NCBI GenBank assembly: GCA_011364925.1
Contig: RDOA01000018.1
Coordinates: 1 to 64,000, forward strand
DNA: 64,000 bases
From: Promethearchaeota archaeon
Lineage (GTDB): Archaea; Asgardarchaeota; Lokiarchaeia; Sigyniarchaeales; SOKP01
Direction of reading: 5' to 3'
Shown here one piece after another: positions 44,109 through 52,701 of this stretch. Every line of letters begins with the position of its first letter. The first letter of the stretch is position 1. The notes beneath the pieces are model-generated. The model was not told the DNA's origin, did no database searches, and was given only the letters and a program-made list of their open reading frames with translations. A program made the position numbers and the translations under genes.

Positions 44109-44738
44109 ATGAAGAAAGTAGCAGTCTCAATACACGCACGAGACGATTTTAAACCTGAAATTATTCATGGTTTAGAAGGACTTGATTATATACATGTTGA
44201 TGTAGCAGATGGTCAATTTTCTCACATAAAAAATCTAAATCTCGACGTTTTTCGCGTCTTGAATCAATCTTACCAGACACCTATTATCGCACATTTGATG
44301 GTAGTTAATCCACTCTATTATATCGAAGAAATTATTCCATACATCGATATTTTTACATTTCATTTTGAGATCGAACGAGATCGGAAGGAAATTATTGAAA
44401 ATGTTAGACATAAGAAAAAAAGAGTAGGTTTGGCAATAAATCCTGATACCAGTATAGATGAAATTGTACCCTATCTGAAATTAATAGATTTAGTGTTAAT
44501 CATGTCGGTATATCCAGGGGGTTCTGGACAGAAATTCTTACCCCATTCAATTGAGAAAGTAAATAATTTAAAGATTTATAAAGATAAATTTAATTTCTTT
44601 ATTGATATCGATGGAGGAATTAATATTGATAACGCAAAAAAATTAGATGTAGACATCTTGAGTAGTACAAGTACAATATTAAATGCAACTGACCCTAATA
44701 GCGTTATTTCTCTTTTAAAGCATTCTGATGAGCAATAG
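44109..44738 (+). CDS. rpe: Ribulose-phosphate 3-epimerase-like protein
   Basis: 209 residues of the RPE TIM-barrel family. VAVSIHARD at the first strand, [12 protein letters not shown] with the metal-binding Asp, IAHLMVVNP for the His-Leu-Met motif, [17 protein letters not shown] and [10 protein letters not shown] with the second catalytic Asp are in place. The usual C-terminal AGSAIF becomes SSTSTI, so phosphate binding may differ. 33 bases after rpiA; its stop (44738) directly abuts the stop of the convergent FGGY kinase gene (44739). Function as Rpe is likely, but a related hexulose-phosphate epimerase role cannot be excluded. Confidence 0.88.
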   Translation: MKKVAVSIHARDDFKPEIIHGLEGLDYIHVDVADGQFSHIKNLNLDVFRVLNQSYQTPIIAHLMVVNPLYYIEEIIPYIDIFTFHFEIERDRKEIIENVRHKKKRVGLAINPDTSIDEIVPYLKLIDLVLIMSVYPGGSGQKFLPHSIEKVNNLKIYKDKFNFFIDIDGGINIDNAKKLDVDILSSTSTILNATDPNSVISLLKHSDEQ

Positions 44739-46364
44739 CTAAATCTCAAAATACTTTTGTTTGAATTGTTTACGTAAATCTTCAGGATCCTCTCCGTTCT
44801 CAAGTATGAAACTTTCGTATTTTTTATAAACTTTTAGCATATCCTCATATAATTTTACATACTCTTCCTTAGGTTCAACAACAATACTAGTTTGTTTATT
44901 TAAATAATGGCTTACTAGTTCACTCCATTCGATGATTTTTCCAATAGAGTCATAATAGGATTTTGAACTTCGAAGAGCAGCTCCCAACGCTGCAGAATTA
45001 CTGGACTCAAATTGTCTAACTTTTGCATTGAAGATATTTGCTGCAATTTGTAATATTTCTAAATTATTTGAACCTCCTCCTGTAGCGTAGATTTCTTTCA
45101 GTTCCTCTTGTATCCATTCAGAATGTAGTTTCATTGATAAAAATTGGGCTTCTATTACAGCTCTTACATTTCCTTCACGATCATCTTCAGAAAATCCAAA
45201 TCGATATACTTTAGGTTTTAGTACAAGTGGAACTATTTCTGGGTAAAAGTAAGGTAGCATGAACTTTCCATGATTTCCAGGTGGTGTTTCATTTAATATT
45301 TTTGAAAAATCTTCCCATGTTAGTTCAAATTCGTTTTTTATTCTCTCTCTTGCCAAAGATCCATTTTTGTAGCAAATTAGTCCCATATAATCTCCTGTAG
45401 GAGCTCCAAAGACATGGCCTTCGCCTTTCAGGTCTATATTCAATTGCTTTAGATAAACAAAATAGGTGTCACTTGTTCCTAAGCTAATTGCTGCTTTACC
45501 CTTAGTTGTAAGCCCTAAACCAATCAAACTGTTAGGATTATCCCCGGACCACGGAATGAGGAGCGTGTCGGATGCAAAATTATATTTTTTTACAAAGTAT
45601 GGAGATATCGTACCAAGTATTTCGTAGGAACTTACCAGGGGAGGTAATTTTTCTAACAAGTTTGGAGCTGTAGCGTCCAAAGCCTTAAAATCCCATTGTT
45701 TGGTTCTAATGTTCATCAAATTCATTCCTGCTCCCTCACAATGATCTATTGGTGAATTCTTGCCCAGTAAAATGGAGGATAAAAAAGAACTCACTAAATG
45801 AATTGTTGCTGTATTGGAATAGTCCTCGTAATTTTGTTTAAAGAATTTCCTAATTTGAGGGCCAGAAAACCTTTCAAATGTATTTGAACCAGTTAACTTA
45901 ATTGTTGCCTCCATTCCTCCTAATTTCTGACGTATTTCATTGCATTCACTACTGGTGCTCGAGTCCATCCAGACTGGGCTTGTTTCTCTGGTGAACACAT
46001 TTGCTAATTGACTCGCTAAAGACTTATCTATATTTAAGTTTTTTAAAATTGGTTCAAATGATTTGTTTAAATATACTGTTCCGTGTTGTTGTCCAGATCC
46101 AGAAATCGCTTTTATCTCATCTAAAGGCAGATTATTTTTAGCTAATCGATTAAATAGTAAATCTAATGCTTCTATCCACATAAGAGGATTAGAATGAACT
46201 ACTTTTCCATCTTGACCTAAATAAACTCCATAATGAGTCTTGTAGTGAGGTAAATCTCTATCAAAATTGATACTGTAAGAGAATGTTGTCTTTCTACCTT
46301 TAAAATCCACAATAATACCTGTTAGACCTTGTGTGGAGCAGTCAAGTCCAAGAAAGTAATCCAT
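44739..46364 (-). CDS. FGGY-family sugar kinase, xylulokinase-like
   Basis: 541 residues with FGGY kinase motifs: LGLDCSTQGLTGIIVD (phosphate 1), AISGSGQQHGTVYL, VWMDSSTSSECNEI, the GxxxxG region SGDNPNSLIGLGL and IYATGGGSNNLEILQIAANI with NSAALGAAL (adenosine end). The length and the long N-terminal segment mentioning VVHSNPLMWIEALD fit eukaryotic-type xylulokinases, which phosphorylate D-xylulose to the pentose-phosphate intermediate. It is convergent with rpe and fits the pentose set. Sugar specificity not certain. Confidence 0.87.
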   Translation of the reverse strand: MDYFLGLDCSTQGLTGIIVDFKGRKTTFSYSINFDRDLPHYKTHYGVYLGQDGKVVHSNPLMWIEALDLLFNRLAKNNLPLDEIKAISGSGQQHGTVYLNKSFEPILKNLNIDKSLASQLANVFTRETSPVWMDSSTSSECNEIRQKLGGMEATIKLTGSNTFERFSGPQIRKFFKQNYEDYSNTATIHLVSSFLSSILLGKNSPIDHCEGAGMNLMNIRTKQWDFKALDATAPNLLEKLPPLVSSYEILGTISPYFVKKYNFASDTLLIPWSGDNPNSLIGLGLTTKGKAAISLGTSDTYFVYLKQLNIDLKGEGHVFGAPTGDYMGLICYKNGSLARERIKNEFELTWEDFSKILNETPPGNHGKFMLPYFYPEIVPLVLKPKVYRFGFSEDDREGNVRAVIEAQFLSMKLHSEWIQEELKEIYATGGGSNNLEILQIAANIFNAKVRQFESSNSAALGAALRSSKSYYDSIGKIIEWSELVSHYLNKQTSIVVEPKEEYVKLYEDMLKVYKKYESFILENGEDPEDLRKQFKQKYFEI

Positions 46365-46439
46365 ATTCTTCTATCGAGCATACCATTTAATGAAGTTTTT
46401 CTTTCTAATTTTGCTTGAAAAATGGGAAAAAAAAAAGTT

Positions 46440-49400
46440 TTATTCTTGAAATTTTAATGATTTACCGCAACTAGGACAGAAATTTCGTTTGGCTGTCAAT
46501 TGATACCCGCAATAGGGACAATACTGAAACGTTCTTTGTGTGTAATCCTCTGGTTCTTGACCAGAATCTTCTCCATGAGAATAGTCATAATATCCTTGAG
46601 AAGGTGTTGTTAAACGAGATTTCCTTTTTCTTCTAACTAACAGAGCGACAAGGATAATTATTCCTACAACAACTACAATCCCGATAATTGCTAATACCAA
46701 GATTAAATCTAGTTGTAAAGAGGCTTGAATTAAGAAGGCAATAATAAAATCTTCTGACGCGCCTTCGCTATCAAAAGCAGTGATCCATATTATTGATAAA
46801 TAACCATCTTGCTGTGTAGTATCGAATTGCGATGCAGTTGAGATCGCTTTAGCCCCTGTAAGAGAAGAGAAAGTCATTGTATATGGTATTGTAAACCGTC
46901 CATTATGGGTATCCGAGCTTGGTTCGTAGGTTAATTCGGAATGAATGAAAGTCCTTGGGATTATAGGTGAGATGTAGTTATTTTCAGTAACTGAGACAAT
47001 AAATAAATTCACAGAGACTTTCATTTTAGAACTGTCTTGATCCTCGTAACTAACTGAATCCGTCAGATTTATTTCAAAATCTAGCTGACGTCCTTGCGAG
47101 ACGCTATAAACATTTACGCTATCATTTGTGTATGATTCATCAAAATAGATCTTCTGTGAAGATTCTATTATTGTAAAGCTAGAAGTTTGTTCAATGAACT
47201 CGGGTGGATTATTGTTGATATTTGAGAGTAATCTAGGCGAATATGGATCGTAGTAATTAAATGTTGGATTATAAGCTAGAATGTAGAATGGTACAAAGCC
47301 GGATGGATCTGTAAATGTTGGAGTAAAGCTAGTGGAATAATTAAAAAGCGAGTTTGATAATACAAAGGTTTTATTAATCGTACCCTTCTCATTGTAATAA
47401 GAAAAGGGTACTATCGCCATGTAAGACACAACATCGTAATTTGTACCATCAAAAATAGTGGACATGTATAGCGGATCAGAACCAGAACGTTCTATGCCAG
47501 TGGTGAAAAATGTGCTTGTAAATTGGGGTACGCGAGTAGAATCGTAGTAAAGAATTTTAGAGCTTTTCTCGTAATTTTTACCGCCATATGTTATGTTTAC
47601 TCTTATTATGTAAGGTTTATCACTTGGAGTTGGCAGAGAAAAAGTTGTGTTTGTGGAGATTCCATCTGATGTCGAAATCATATCAATTGTTTGAAAGTAT
47701 CCATCGTTTTCTACTGAGACATTTAAATAAGTATTAAGATAAGCTGAGTCAATTGCTAAATCTCCAACTTGATCTTTAATTGAAGTTGTAATATTAAATT
47801 GAGGGGACGATGTCCTTTCAAACGGTAAAGATATGTCAATTGAGACATTTTCTGCACCCAAGAAATATTGCATTAGATTTCTTGTTAATTGTTGGTGATC
47901 TTGATGGTAAGACGACGAATCGTATAATTCTGATGCCCAATATAAATCGCCAAAAGCTACGAAACGACCTCCTCCGTTAGTTCGATTGTCAAATGCCGCA
48001 GCGACTGTTTTTCCATCTAAAGCAGCAATAGTTTCCGCAGATCCAGAAGTGGTTAAAGTACTTCCATATCTCCAAATAAATTTGTTGACATCCTGAAATA
48101 ATTGCGAATTATAAAAATCTGTTACGGGCTGAGAACTCACTGTTGCTCCAAGACCAATCCAAGTTTCGTCAGCAATATTTTCCTCGTTAATTTGTATTCC
48201 TAAATTAAGATGTGAAAAAAGTGCGTTAAGGTTATCTACGCACAAATCTTGGTATCTCGTTCCCAGAAATAAAATGTTACCACCAGCATTGAAATAAGTT
48301 TTCAAATTTTTAAATTCAAAAGGATTAAATGGTAGAATAGGATCTTGTAATACCACCAGATCGTATTGGGCTAAGAGTTCCTCGGTTAAGATAGAATTAC
48401 CCGTAGTTCTATTGTAATTTGGAGTCCAGAGTTCCGATAAATAATCAATCGAGATATTTAAGTTAACAATATCTCTCATCAAATTACTAAAATCCATTTG
48501 ATAGAATGAAATGCCTGAGAACCAATCGTTCAGTCCATGGTAGGATTCCATTAAGATTTTATGCTCCGGTAATCGTACATCAATTGTTGCTGTAATTGTA
48601 TCATATAACCTAACTCCGGAAGTAATGTTTATTTCAAAAATTCTTGTTCCTGGAATTGCGTCTGGATTTATTTCTACATTTAAAGTTACGGTATCTGTAT
48701 AGACGATTTGAGATTTGTCTGTGAATAATTTTATACCATCTACATGACTGGGCAAATTGATGTCTAAAGTTACATTCTCGCCGGAGATAACCGTTAAGTT
48801 AAAAAATTGTTGATCTCCTGGAAAATTTAGAAAATCATAAGGCTTTACCGGTAAGATGTTTGGAGTAATTTTAGCTATATCGTTAACATCAGAATATGTT
48901 AGATTGACATAATCTAAATACATGAGAGAGGCAGTAACATTGATTAAACCATATCCGGATTTTAAATATTCGTTGTCATCAGGATTATTAAGGTTTTGAG
49001 CTCCTTCTAACAAGGCAATTCTCGCAGTTTCAGGAGTAATAGAAGGATATGCTTGTTTTAGGATTGCTAAAGCTCCAGAAACCATTGGGCATGCCATACT
49101 TGTACCACTGAGAGGTATGTAATCACCATCACCGGGGTAGTCGAAATAATCTCCAATGTACCGATACTCGTCAGAAATTGCCGATTTTGATGCTTCCGTT
49201 GAGATAATATTTACGCCGGGAGCAACAACATCAGGGTAACTTAGATAGGATAGCGATGGTCCCCAACTACTAAAAGAAGCCAAATCATTATTGCTATCTG
49301 TAGCACCTACAGAAATAACATCGAGACCAGAAGCGGGAGATCCGCCTGAAATATAACCTGGTCCTGAATTTCCTGCAGAAGCCACGCATATGACGCCTAA

Positions 49401-50384
49401 ATCGGTGGCAGCGGAAAGGGCTTGTATAATCGGATCACTTGCAACTGGATTGTCATCACCAAAACTCATCGACAGAATGTCTGCACCTACAGTATTAACG
49501 CTCCAATCAATAGCACTAATAATATCACCTTCCTCTAATCCAGAGAGATCTCCTGATTTAGCGTTTATCAGAGAAACTCCAGGTGCTACACCTCTATATT
49601 TTCCACCCGATGCGCTTCCATTCCCTCCAATTATACCGGCAACGTGAGTTCCATGACCGTAATAATCAAAAACATCAAAAGCCGATTCGCCTGTTACAAA
49701 ACTTTGGCTAGCAACAATGTTTAGATCGGGATGTTCGTATATTCCTGTATCAATAACAGCAACTTTAACTCCTGTACCGTCGTAAGGTAAATTTTCGTCT
49801 CCTATTGCTGGTATCCACCAATTAGGGTAGCTATTAGCGCTCAAGGCACTAGATTTTGGAATTTGTCCAGGAAAAAAAGGAGATTCGTAAGTAGATGATT
49901 CATAAACCTTTTTTAAAGAAAATTGATCCGCCAAAACTCCCTTTTTAGCTAATAATTCTTTAGGATCACACTTCAGATAAACACCAGGAATAATGTCATA
50001 ATTATCTATTATTTCATAGCTGGTCAAAGTGGAAGATATAATTTTAATTCGCTCTAATTTGGAAGTATCGTCGTCAAAAAGCATGATGATTTTAATCTTA
50101 CTATCAGTATCAAATTGGTAAGATTTAAGGCTAGTAACTAAATGGTCATCAAAGAGATTATCTTGTGTAGGTAATAGTGAAGCCGAGTTAAAAATTTCGT
50201 TATTTCTACGATCTGAAGAAATAAACGACAAATCGTTGGCTTTTAACTTAATATTACTATTCTCAGAGGAGTTCACGTTTAGAATCATGCTTGTTCCGAG
50301 AAATGGGCTAATGATAGAGGTAAGCGTTAATATACCAATTAATATAAATTTAGTTTTGCTTCTAAGATTTTTCATAGTCTTCAA
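46440..50384 (-). CDS. Giant membrane-anchored subtilisin-like protease with zinc-ribbon tail
   Basis: 1314 residues. A signal peptide (about 10-33) is followed by an I9-like propeptide (95-165) and an S8 protease domain with Asp212 (VIDTGIYEHPD), His244 (YYGHGTHVAG), oxyanion Asn339 and Ser429 (LSGTSMACP). Residues about 600-820 include a Rossmann-like GATase1-type region (YDLVVLQDP, GGNILFLGTRY). Beta-sandwich segments follow to about 1225, then one membrane helix with RRKRKS after it, and a cytosolic zinc ribbon CPYCG ... CPSCG. So the protease faces outside while the ribbon faces the cytosol. Probable role in surface protein turnover. A protease plus intracellular ribbon suggests sensing or tethering (inference). 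Confidence 0.92.
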   Translation of the reverse strand: MKTMKNLRSKTKFILIGILTLTSIISPFLGTSMILNVNSSENSNIKLKANDLSFISSDRRNNEIFNSASLLPTQDNLFDDHLVTSLKSYQFDTDSKIKIIMLFDDDTSKLERIKIISSTLTSYEIIDNYDIIPGVYLKCDPKELLAKKGVLADQFSLKKVYESSTYESPFFPGQIPKSSALSANSYPNWWIPAIGDENLPYDGTGVKVAVIDTGIYEHPDLNIVASQSFVTGESAFDVFDYYGHGTHVAGIIGGNGSASGGKYRGVAPGVSLINAKSGDLSGLEEGDIISAIDWSVNTVGADILSMSFGDDNPVASDPIIQALSAATDLGVICVASAGNSGPGYISGGSPASGLDVISVGATDSNNDLASFSSWGPSLSYLSYPDVVAPGVNIISTEASKSAISDEYRYIGDYFDYPGDGDYIPLSGTSMACPMVSGALAILKQAYPSITPETARIALLEGAQNLNNPDDNEYLKSGYGLINVTASLMYLDYVNLTYSDVNDIAKITPNILPVKPYDFLNFPGDQQFFNLTVISGENVTLDINLPSHVDGIKLFTDKSQIVYTDTVTLNVEINPDAIPGTRIFEINITSGVRLYDTITATIDVRLPEHKILMESYHGLNDWFSGISFYQMDFSNLMRDIVNLNISIDYLSELWTPNYNRTTGNSILTEELLAQYDLVVLQDPILPFNPFEFKNLKTYFNAGGNILFLGTRYQDLCVDNLNALFSHLNLGIQINEENIADETWIGLGATVSSQPVTDFYNSQLFQDVNKFIWRYGSTLTTSGSAETIAALDGKTVAAAFDNRTNGGGRFVAFGDLYWASELYDSSSYHQDHQQLTRNLMQYFLGAENVSIDISLPFERTSSPQFNITTSIKDQVGDLAIDSAYLNTYLNVSVENDGYFQTIDMISTSDGISTNTTFSLPTPSDKPYIIRVNITYGGKNYEKSSKILYYDSTRVPQFTSTFFTTGIERSGSDPLYMSTIFDGTNYDVVSYMAIVPFSYYNEKGTINKTFVLSNSLFNYSTSFTPTFTDPSGFVPFYILAYNPTFNYYDPYSPRLLSNINNNPPEFIEQTSSFTIIESSQKIYFDESYTNDSVNVYSVSQGRQLDFEINLTDSVSYEDQDSSKMKVSVNLFIVSVTENNYISPIIPRTFIHSELTYEPSSDTHNGRFTIPYTMTFSSLTGAKAISTASQFDTTQQDGYLSIIWITAFDSEGASEDFIIAFLIQASLQLDLILVLAIIGIVVVVGIIILVALLVRRKRKSRLTTPSQGYYDYSHGEDSGQEPEDYTQRTFQYCPYCGYQLTAKRNFCPSCGKSLKFQE

Positions 50385-50512
50385 AAAATTAATTAGCTAT
50401 TTAATTCTTACTTTAATAGTTAAAAAACCATAATTTTTTTTAAAAACACATTATTATTTAAATCTACAGCTAACGATCTTTGATATGGCTTGAAATTGCA
50501 TTTTATAAAAAA

Positions 50513-50584
50513 GGGGCTGTGGATTAGTCGCAGATCGTTCGCTTGGCATGCGAAAGGCCGGGGGTTCAATTCCCCCCAGCTCCA
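50513..50584 (+). tRNA. tRNA-Ala (anticodon GGC)
   Basis: A 72-base tRNA. Acceptor GGGGCTG pairs with CAGCTCC and contains the G3.U70 wobble that identifies alanine tRNAs. The anticodon stem TTCGC/GCGAA encloses TTGGCAT with anticodon GGC. The T arm GGGGG-TTCAATT-CCCCC is perfect, and the discriminator is A. No CCA is encoded and no intron is seen. The D arm is irregular but acceptable. Confidence 0.95.
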
Positions 50585-50679
50585 TTATAATTTGTTAATC
50601 TCTTTTTTTAGTATTACCTGTAGAAAATTTAAATTATAAATTTACTTAAATCTAAACTAAAACTCTAGATGGTGATCAG

Positions 50680-51267
50680 ATGGAGAAAAAAAAAATTGAA
50701 GTTGGACCATATCTATACCCAATGCCTCTTGTCCTGATTGGGGCAAATGTAGGAGGCAAAGCTAATTTTATGCCTCTTGCTTGGATTAGCATGGTTGAAC
50801 ATGAGCCTTATATAATCTCAATATCGTCTTATCAAACTCATTTTACGAATAATGGGATTATTGAAAACCTAACATTTAGTATCAACATTCCTTCAGAATC
50901 TATGATCGAAGCGACTGATTACTGTGGGTTAAAAACTGGTGAAAAGATAGACAAATCCCAAGTCTTTGAGGTTTTCTATGGAGAGTTAAAGACAGCACCA
51001 ATGATAAAACAAGCACCTTTAAACCTTGAGTGTAGACTTGTAAATACAATTAACACAAAAGAATTTATTTCCACCGAATCTAAAGGACATTTTATATTTT
51101 TCGGTGAAATAATTCAAGCTTACGCTGATGAGACGTATTTAACAAATGGCATGCCTGATATTACAAAAATGAAACCATTCAGTTTAACTCAAGCTGATAG
51201 AAGTTATTGGAACATCGGAAAAAAAATAGGAAGTGCTTGGTACATAGGAAAAGATTATTCAATGTAA
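50680..51267 (+). CDS. Flavoredoxin-like FMN-binding protein
   Basis: 195 residues of the flavin reductase-like/flavoredoxin family: PYLYPMPLVLIGANVGGKANFMPLAWISMVEHEPYIISIS forms the FMN-binding strand pair, NGIIENLTFSINIPSE and DYCGLKTGEKIDK follow, and the C-terminal SYWNIGKKIGSAWYIGKDY is typical. Such proteins carry electrons to partner reductases in anaerobes. Monocistronic, with a hairpin downstream at 51314-51335. Confidence 0.9.
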   Translation: MEKKKIEVGPYLYPMPLVLIGANVGGKANFMPLAWISMVEHEPYIISISSYQTHFTNNGIIENLTFSINIPSESMIEATDYCGLKTGEKIDKSQVFEVFYGELKTAPMIKQAPLNLECRLVNTINTKEFISTESKGHFIFFGEIIQAYADETYLTNGMPDITKMKPFSLTQADRSYWNIGKKIGSAWYIGKDYSM

Positions 51268-51313
51268 AACAAGAATCATAATGTATAAATAAGTTCACCC
51301 TTGAATTTTAAAT

Positions 51314-51335
51314 TCGTGAAATTCCGGTTTCACGA
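51314..51335. terminator. Hairpin with T-rich tail, candidate terminator
   Basis: TCGTGAAA-TTCCGG-TTTCACGA has perfect eight-base arms and a six-base loop, followed by TCTTTTATT. It lies 46 bases after the flavoredoxin stop and 54 bases before the deformylase start. Read as a terminator of the first gene; an operator for the second is the alternative. Confidence 0.45.
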
Positions 51336-51389
51336 TCTTTTATTAAATGCAAACTGAAAATTATTAAAAATTATTGAATTAAAGAGAGT

Positions 51390-51896
51390 ATGGCAGTAAA
51401 AGAAGTATTATTGCTTGGAAATCCTAAATTGAGAGAAAAATCATCAAATATAAAAAGTTTTATCGGTGAATTCGAAAGTAATTTAAAGAACTTGAGCGAT
51501 ACGCTTTATTATCTCCAAAAAGAAAAGCAAATAGGCAGAGCGATTGCTGCCCCTCAAATTGGATGGTTGAAAAATGTAATATTTTACAATTTACCGGAGC
51601 GAGCTTTTTTCATGGTTAACCCAAAGATCTTGTCGAAAAGTGAGATAATGATCAGTGTATGGGATAGCTGTTTCTGTTTTGATGTGGCTTTTTTTATTGA
51701 GATTGAAAGACATAAAGAAGTAAAAATTCAGTACTTAGATAGAGAAGGTAATAAAAAAATCGAGGAATTTAATGATGATCTCTCTGAATTAGTTCAACAC
51801 GAAATAGATCATCTGAATGGTATACTCGCTACAGATCGTTTAAAAGATCCAAGAAAAATTATAATGAGAAAAGAATGGGAACGGAGGTTTAAGTAA
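51390..51896 (+). CDS. def: Peptide deformylase family protein
   Basis: 168 residues with deformylase motifs: GRAIAAPQIGW (motif 1), a divergent motif 2 WDSCFCFDV where EGCLS is usual (Cys94 kept as metal ligand), and QHEIDHLNG with His137, Glu138, His141 (motif 3). The metal site Cys/His/His and the catalytic Glu are therefore intact. Most archaea start proteins with unformylated Met, so the substrate may be something other than formyl-Met peptides. The racemase-like gene starts one base after its stop, with GGAGGT inside the def end as its ribosome binding site. Both are co-transcribed. Confidence 0.85.
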   Translation: MAVKEVLLLGNPKLREKSSNIKSFIGEFESNLKNLSDTLYYLQKEKQIGRAIAAPQIGWLKNVIFYNLPERAFFMVNPKILSKSEIMISVWDSCFCFDVAFFIEIERHKEVKIQYLDREGNKKIEEFNDDLSELVQHEIDHLNGILATDRLKDPRKIIMRKEWERRFK

Positions 51897-51897
51897 A

Positions 51898-52578
51898 TTG
51901 AAAAAAATTGGAATCTTAGGTGGTATGTCATACAAATCGACAATTAAATATTACGAACTATTTCTCCAGAAATACTACGAGAAATATCACGATTATAATT
52001 ACCCAGAAATTATAATTTATAGTCTCAATTTTCAAAAAGTAATTGATTATGAGTTGGGTGACGATGAAAGTAGCTATATTCGTTATCTCATGACTGGTAT
52101 TGAATCTTTACAAAAGGGAGGAGTAGATTTTATTGTTATGGCAGCAAATTCACCTCATGCAGTTTACGATAAACTAACGCAAAAATCGATAGTACCAATA
52201 TTGAGTATTGTAGATGCGACGGCCAAAAAAGCTCAACAAGAGAAATTGAAGAAACTTTTATTATTAGGAATCAAATTCACTATGCAAGCATCATTCTATA
52301 AAGATCATTTCGAAAAAATTGGAATCGAAGTGATAACACCTTTAGATTCTGAACAGGATATTATAGACCAAATTATTTTTGATGAATTAGTGATAGGAAA
52401 ATTTACAAAAGAAAGCAAGAATATGTTGCTAAACATTATAAGCAACTACGATGTAGATGGTGTTATTCTCGGATGCACTGAATTACCCTTGATATTACAA
52501 CAAAACGATATTAGCATAAAGTTACTTGACACAGTAGAAGTGCACATAGAAGCAGCACTAAAATTTTGCCTTAAATAA
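51898..52578 (+). CDS. Aspartate/glutamate racemase family protein
   Basis: 226 residues. KKIGILGGMSYKST at the start and GVILGCTELPLIL near the end match the Asp/Glu racemase family. The first catalytic-Cys motif, normally CNTAH, reads MAANSPHA here, so the first Cys is replaced by Ala/Asn while the second Cys (LGCTEL) remains. One-Cys members usually do not racemise freely and may have other substrates. Start TTG 51898 with GGAGGT nine bases upstream. Translationally linked to the deformylase gene. Confidence 0.85.
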   Translation: MKKIGILGGMSYKSTIKYYELFLQKYYEKYHDYNYPEIIIYSLNFQKVIDYELGDDESSYIRYLMTGIESLQKGGVDFIVMAANSPHAVYDKLTQKSIVPILSIVDATAKKAQQEKLKKLLLLGIKFTMQASFYKDHFEKIGIEVITPLDSEQDIIDQIIFDELVIGKFTKESKNMLLNIISNYDVDGVILGCTELPLILQQNDISIKLLDTVEVHIEAALKFCLK

Positions 52579-52701
52579 GCTTAAAATGCTTACGAATTAT
52601 ATATTCTAAAGTTATATTCTATAAATCTAGCAGTTTGAAAGTCTTTTTAATTCCCAAACGCTTTTAATAATTAATATAATAATGATAAAGTGGTAATTTC
52701 T

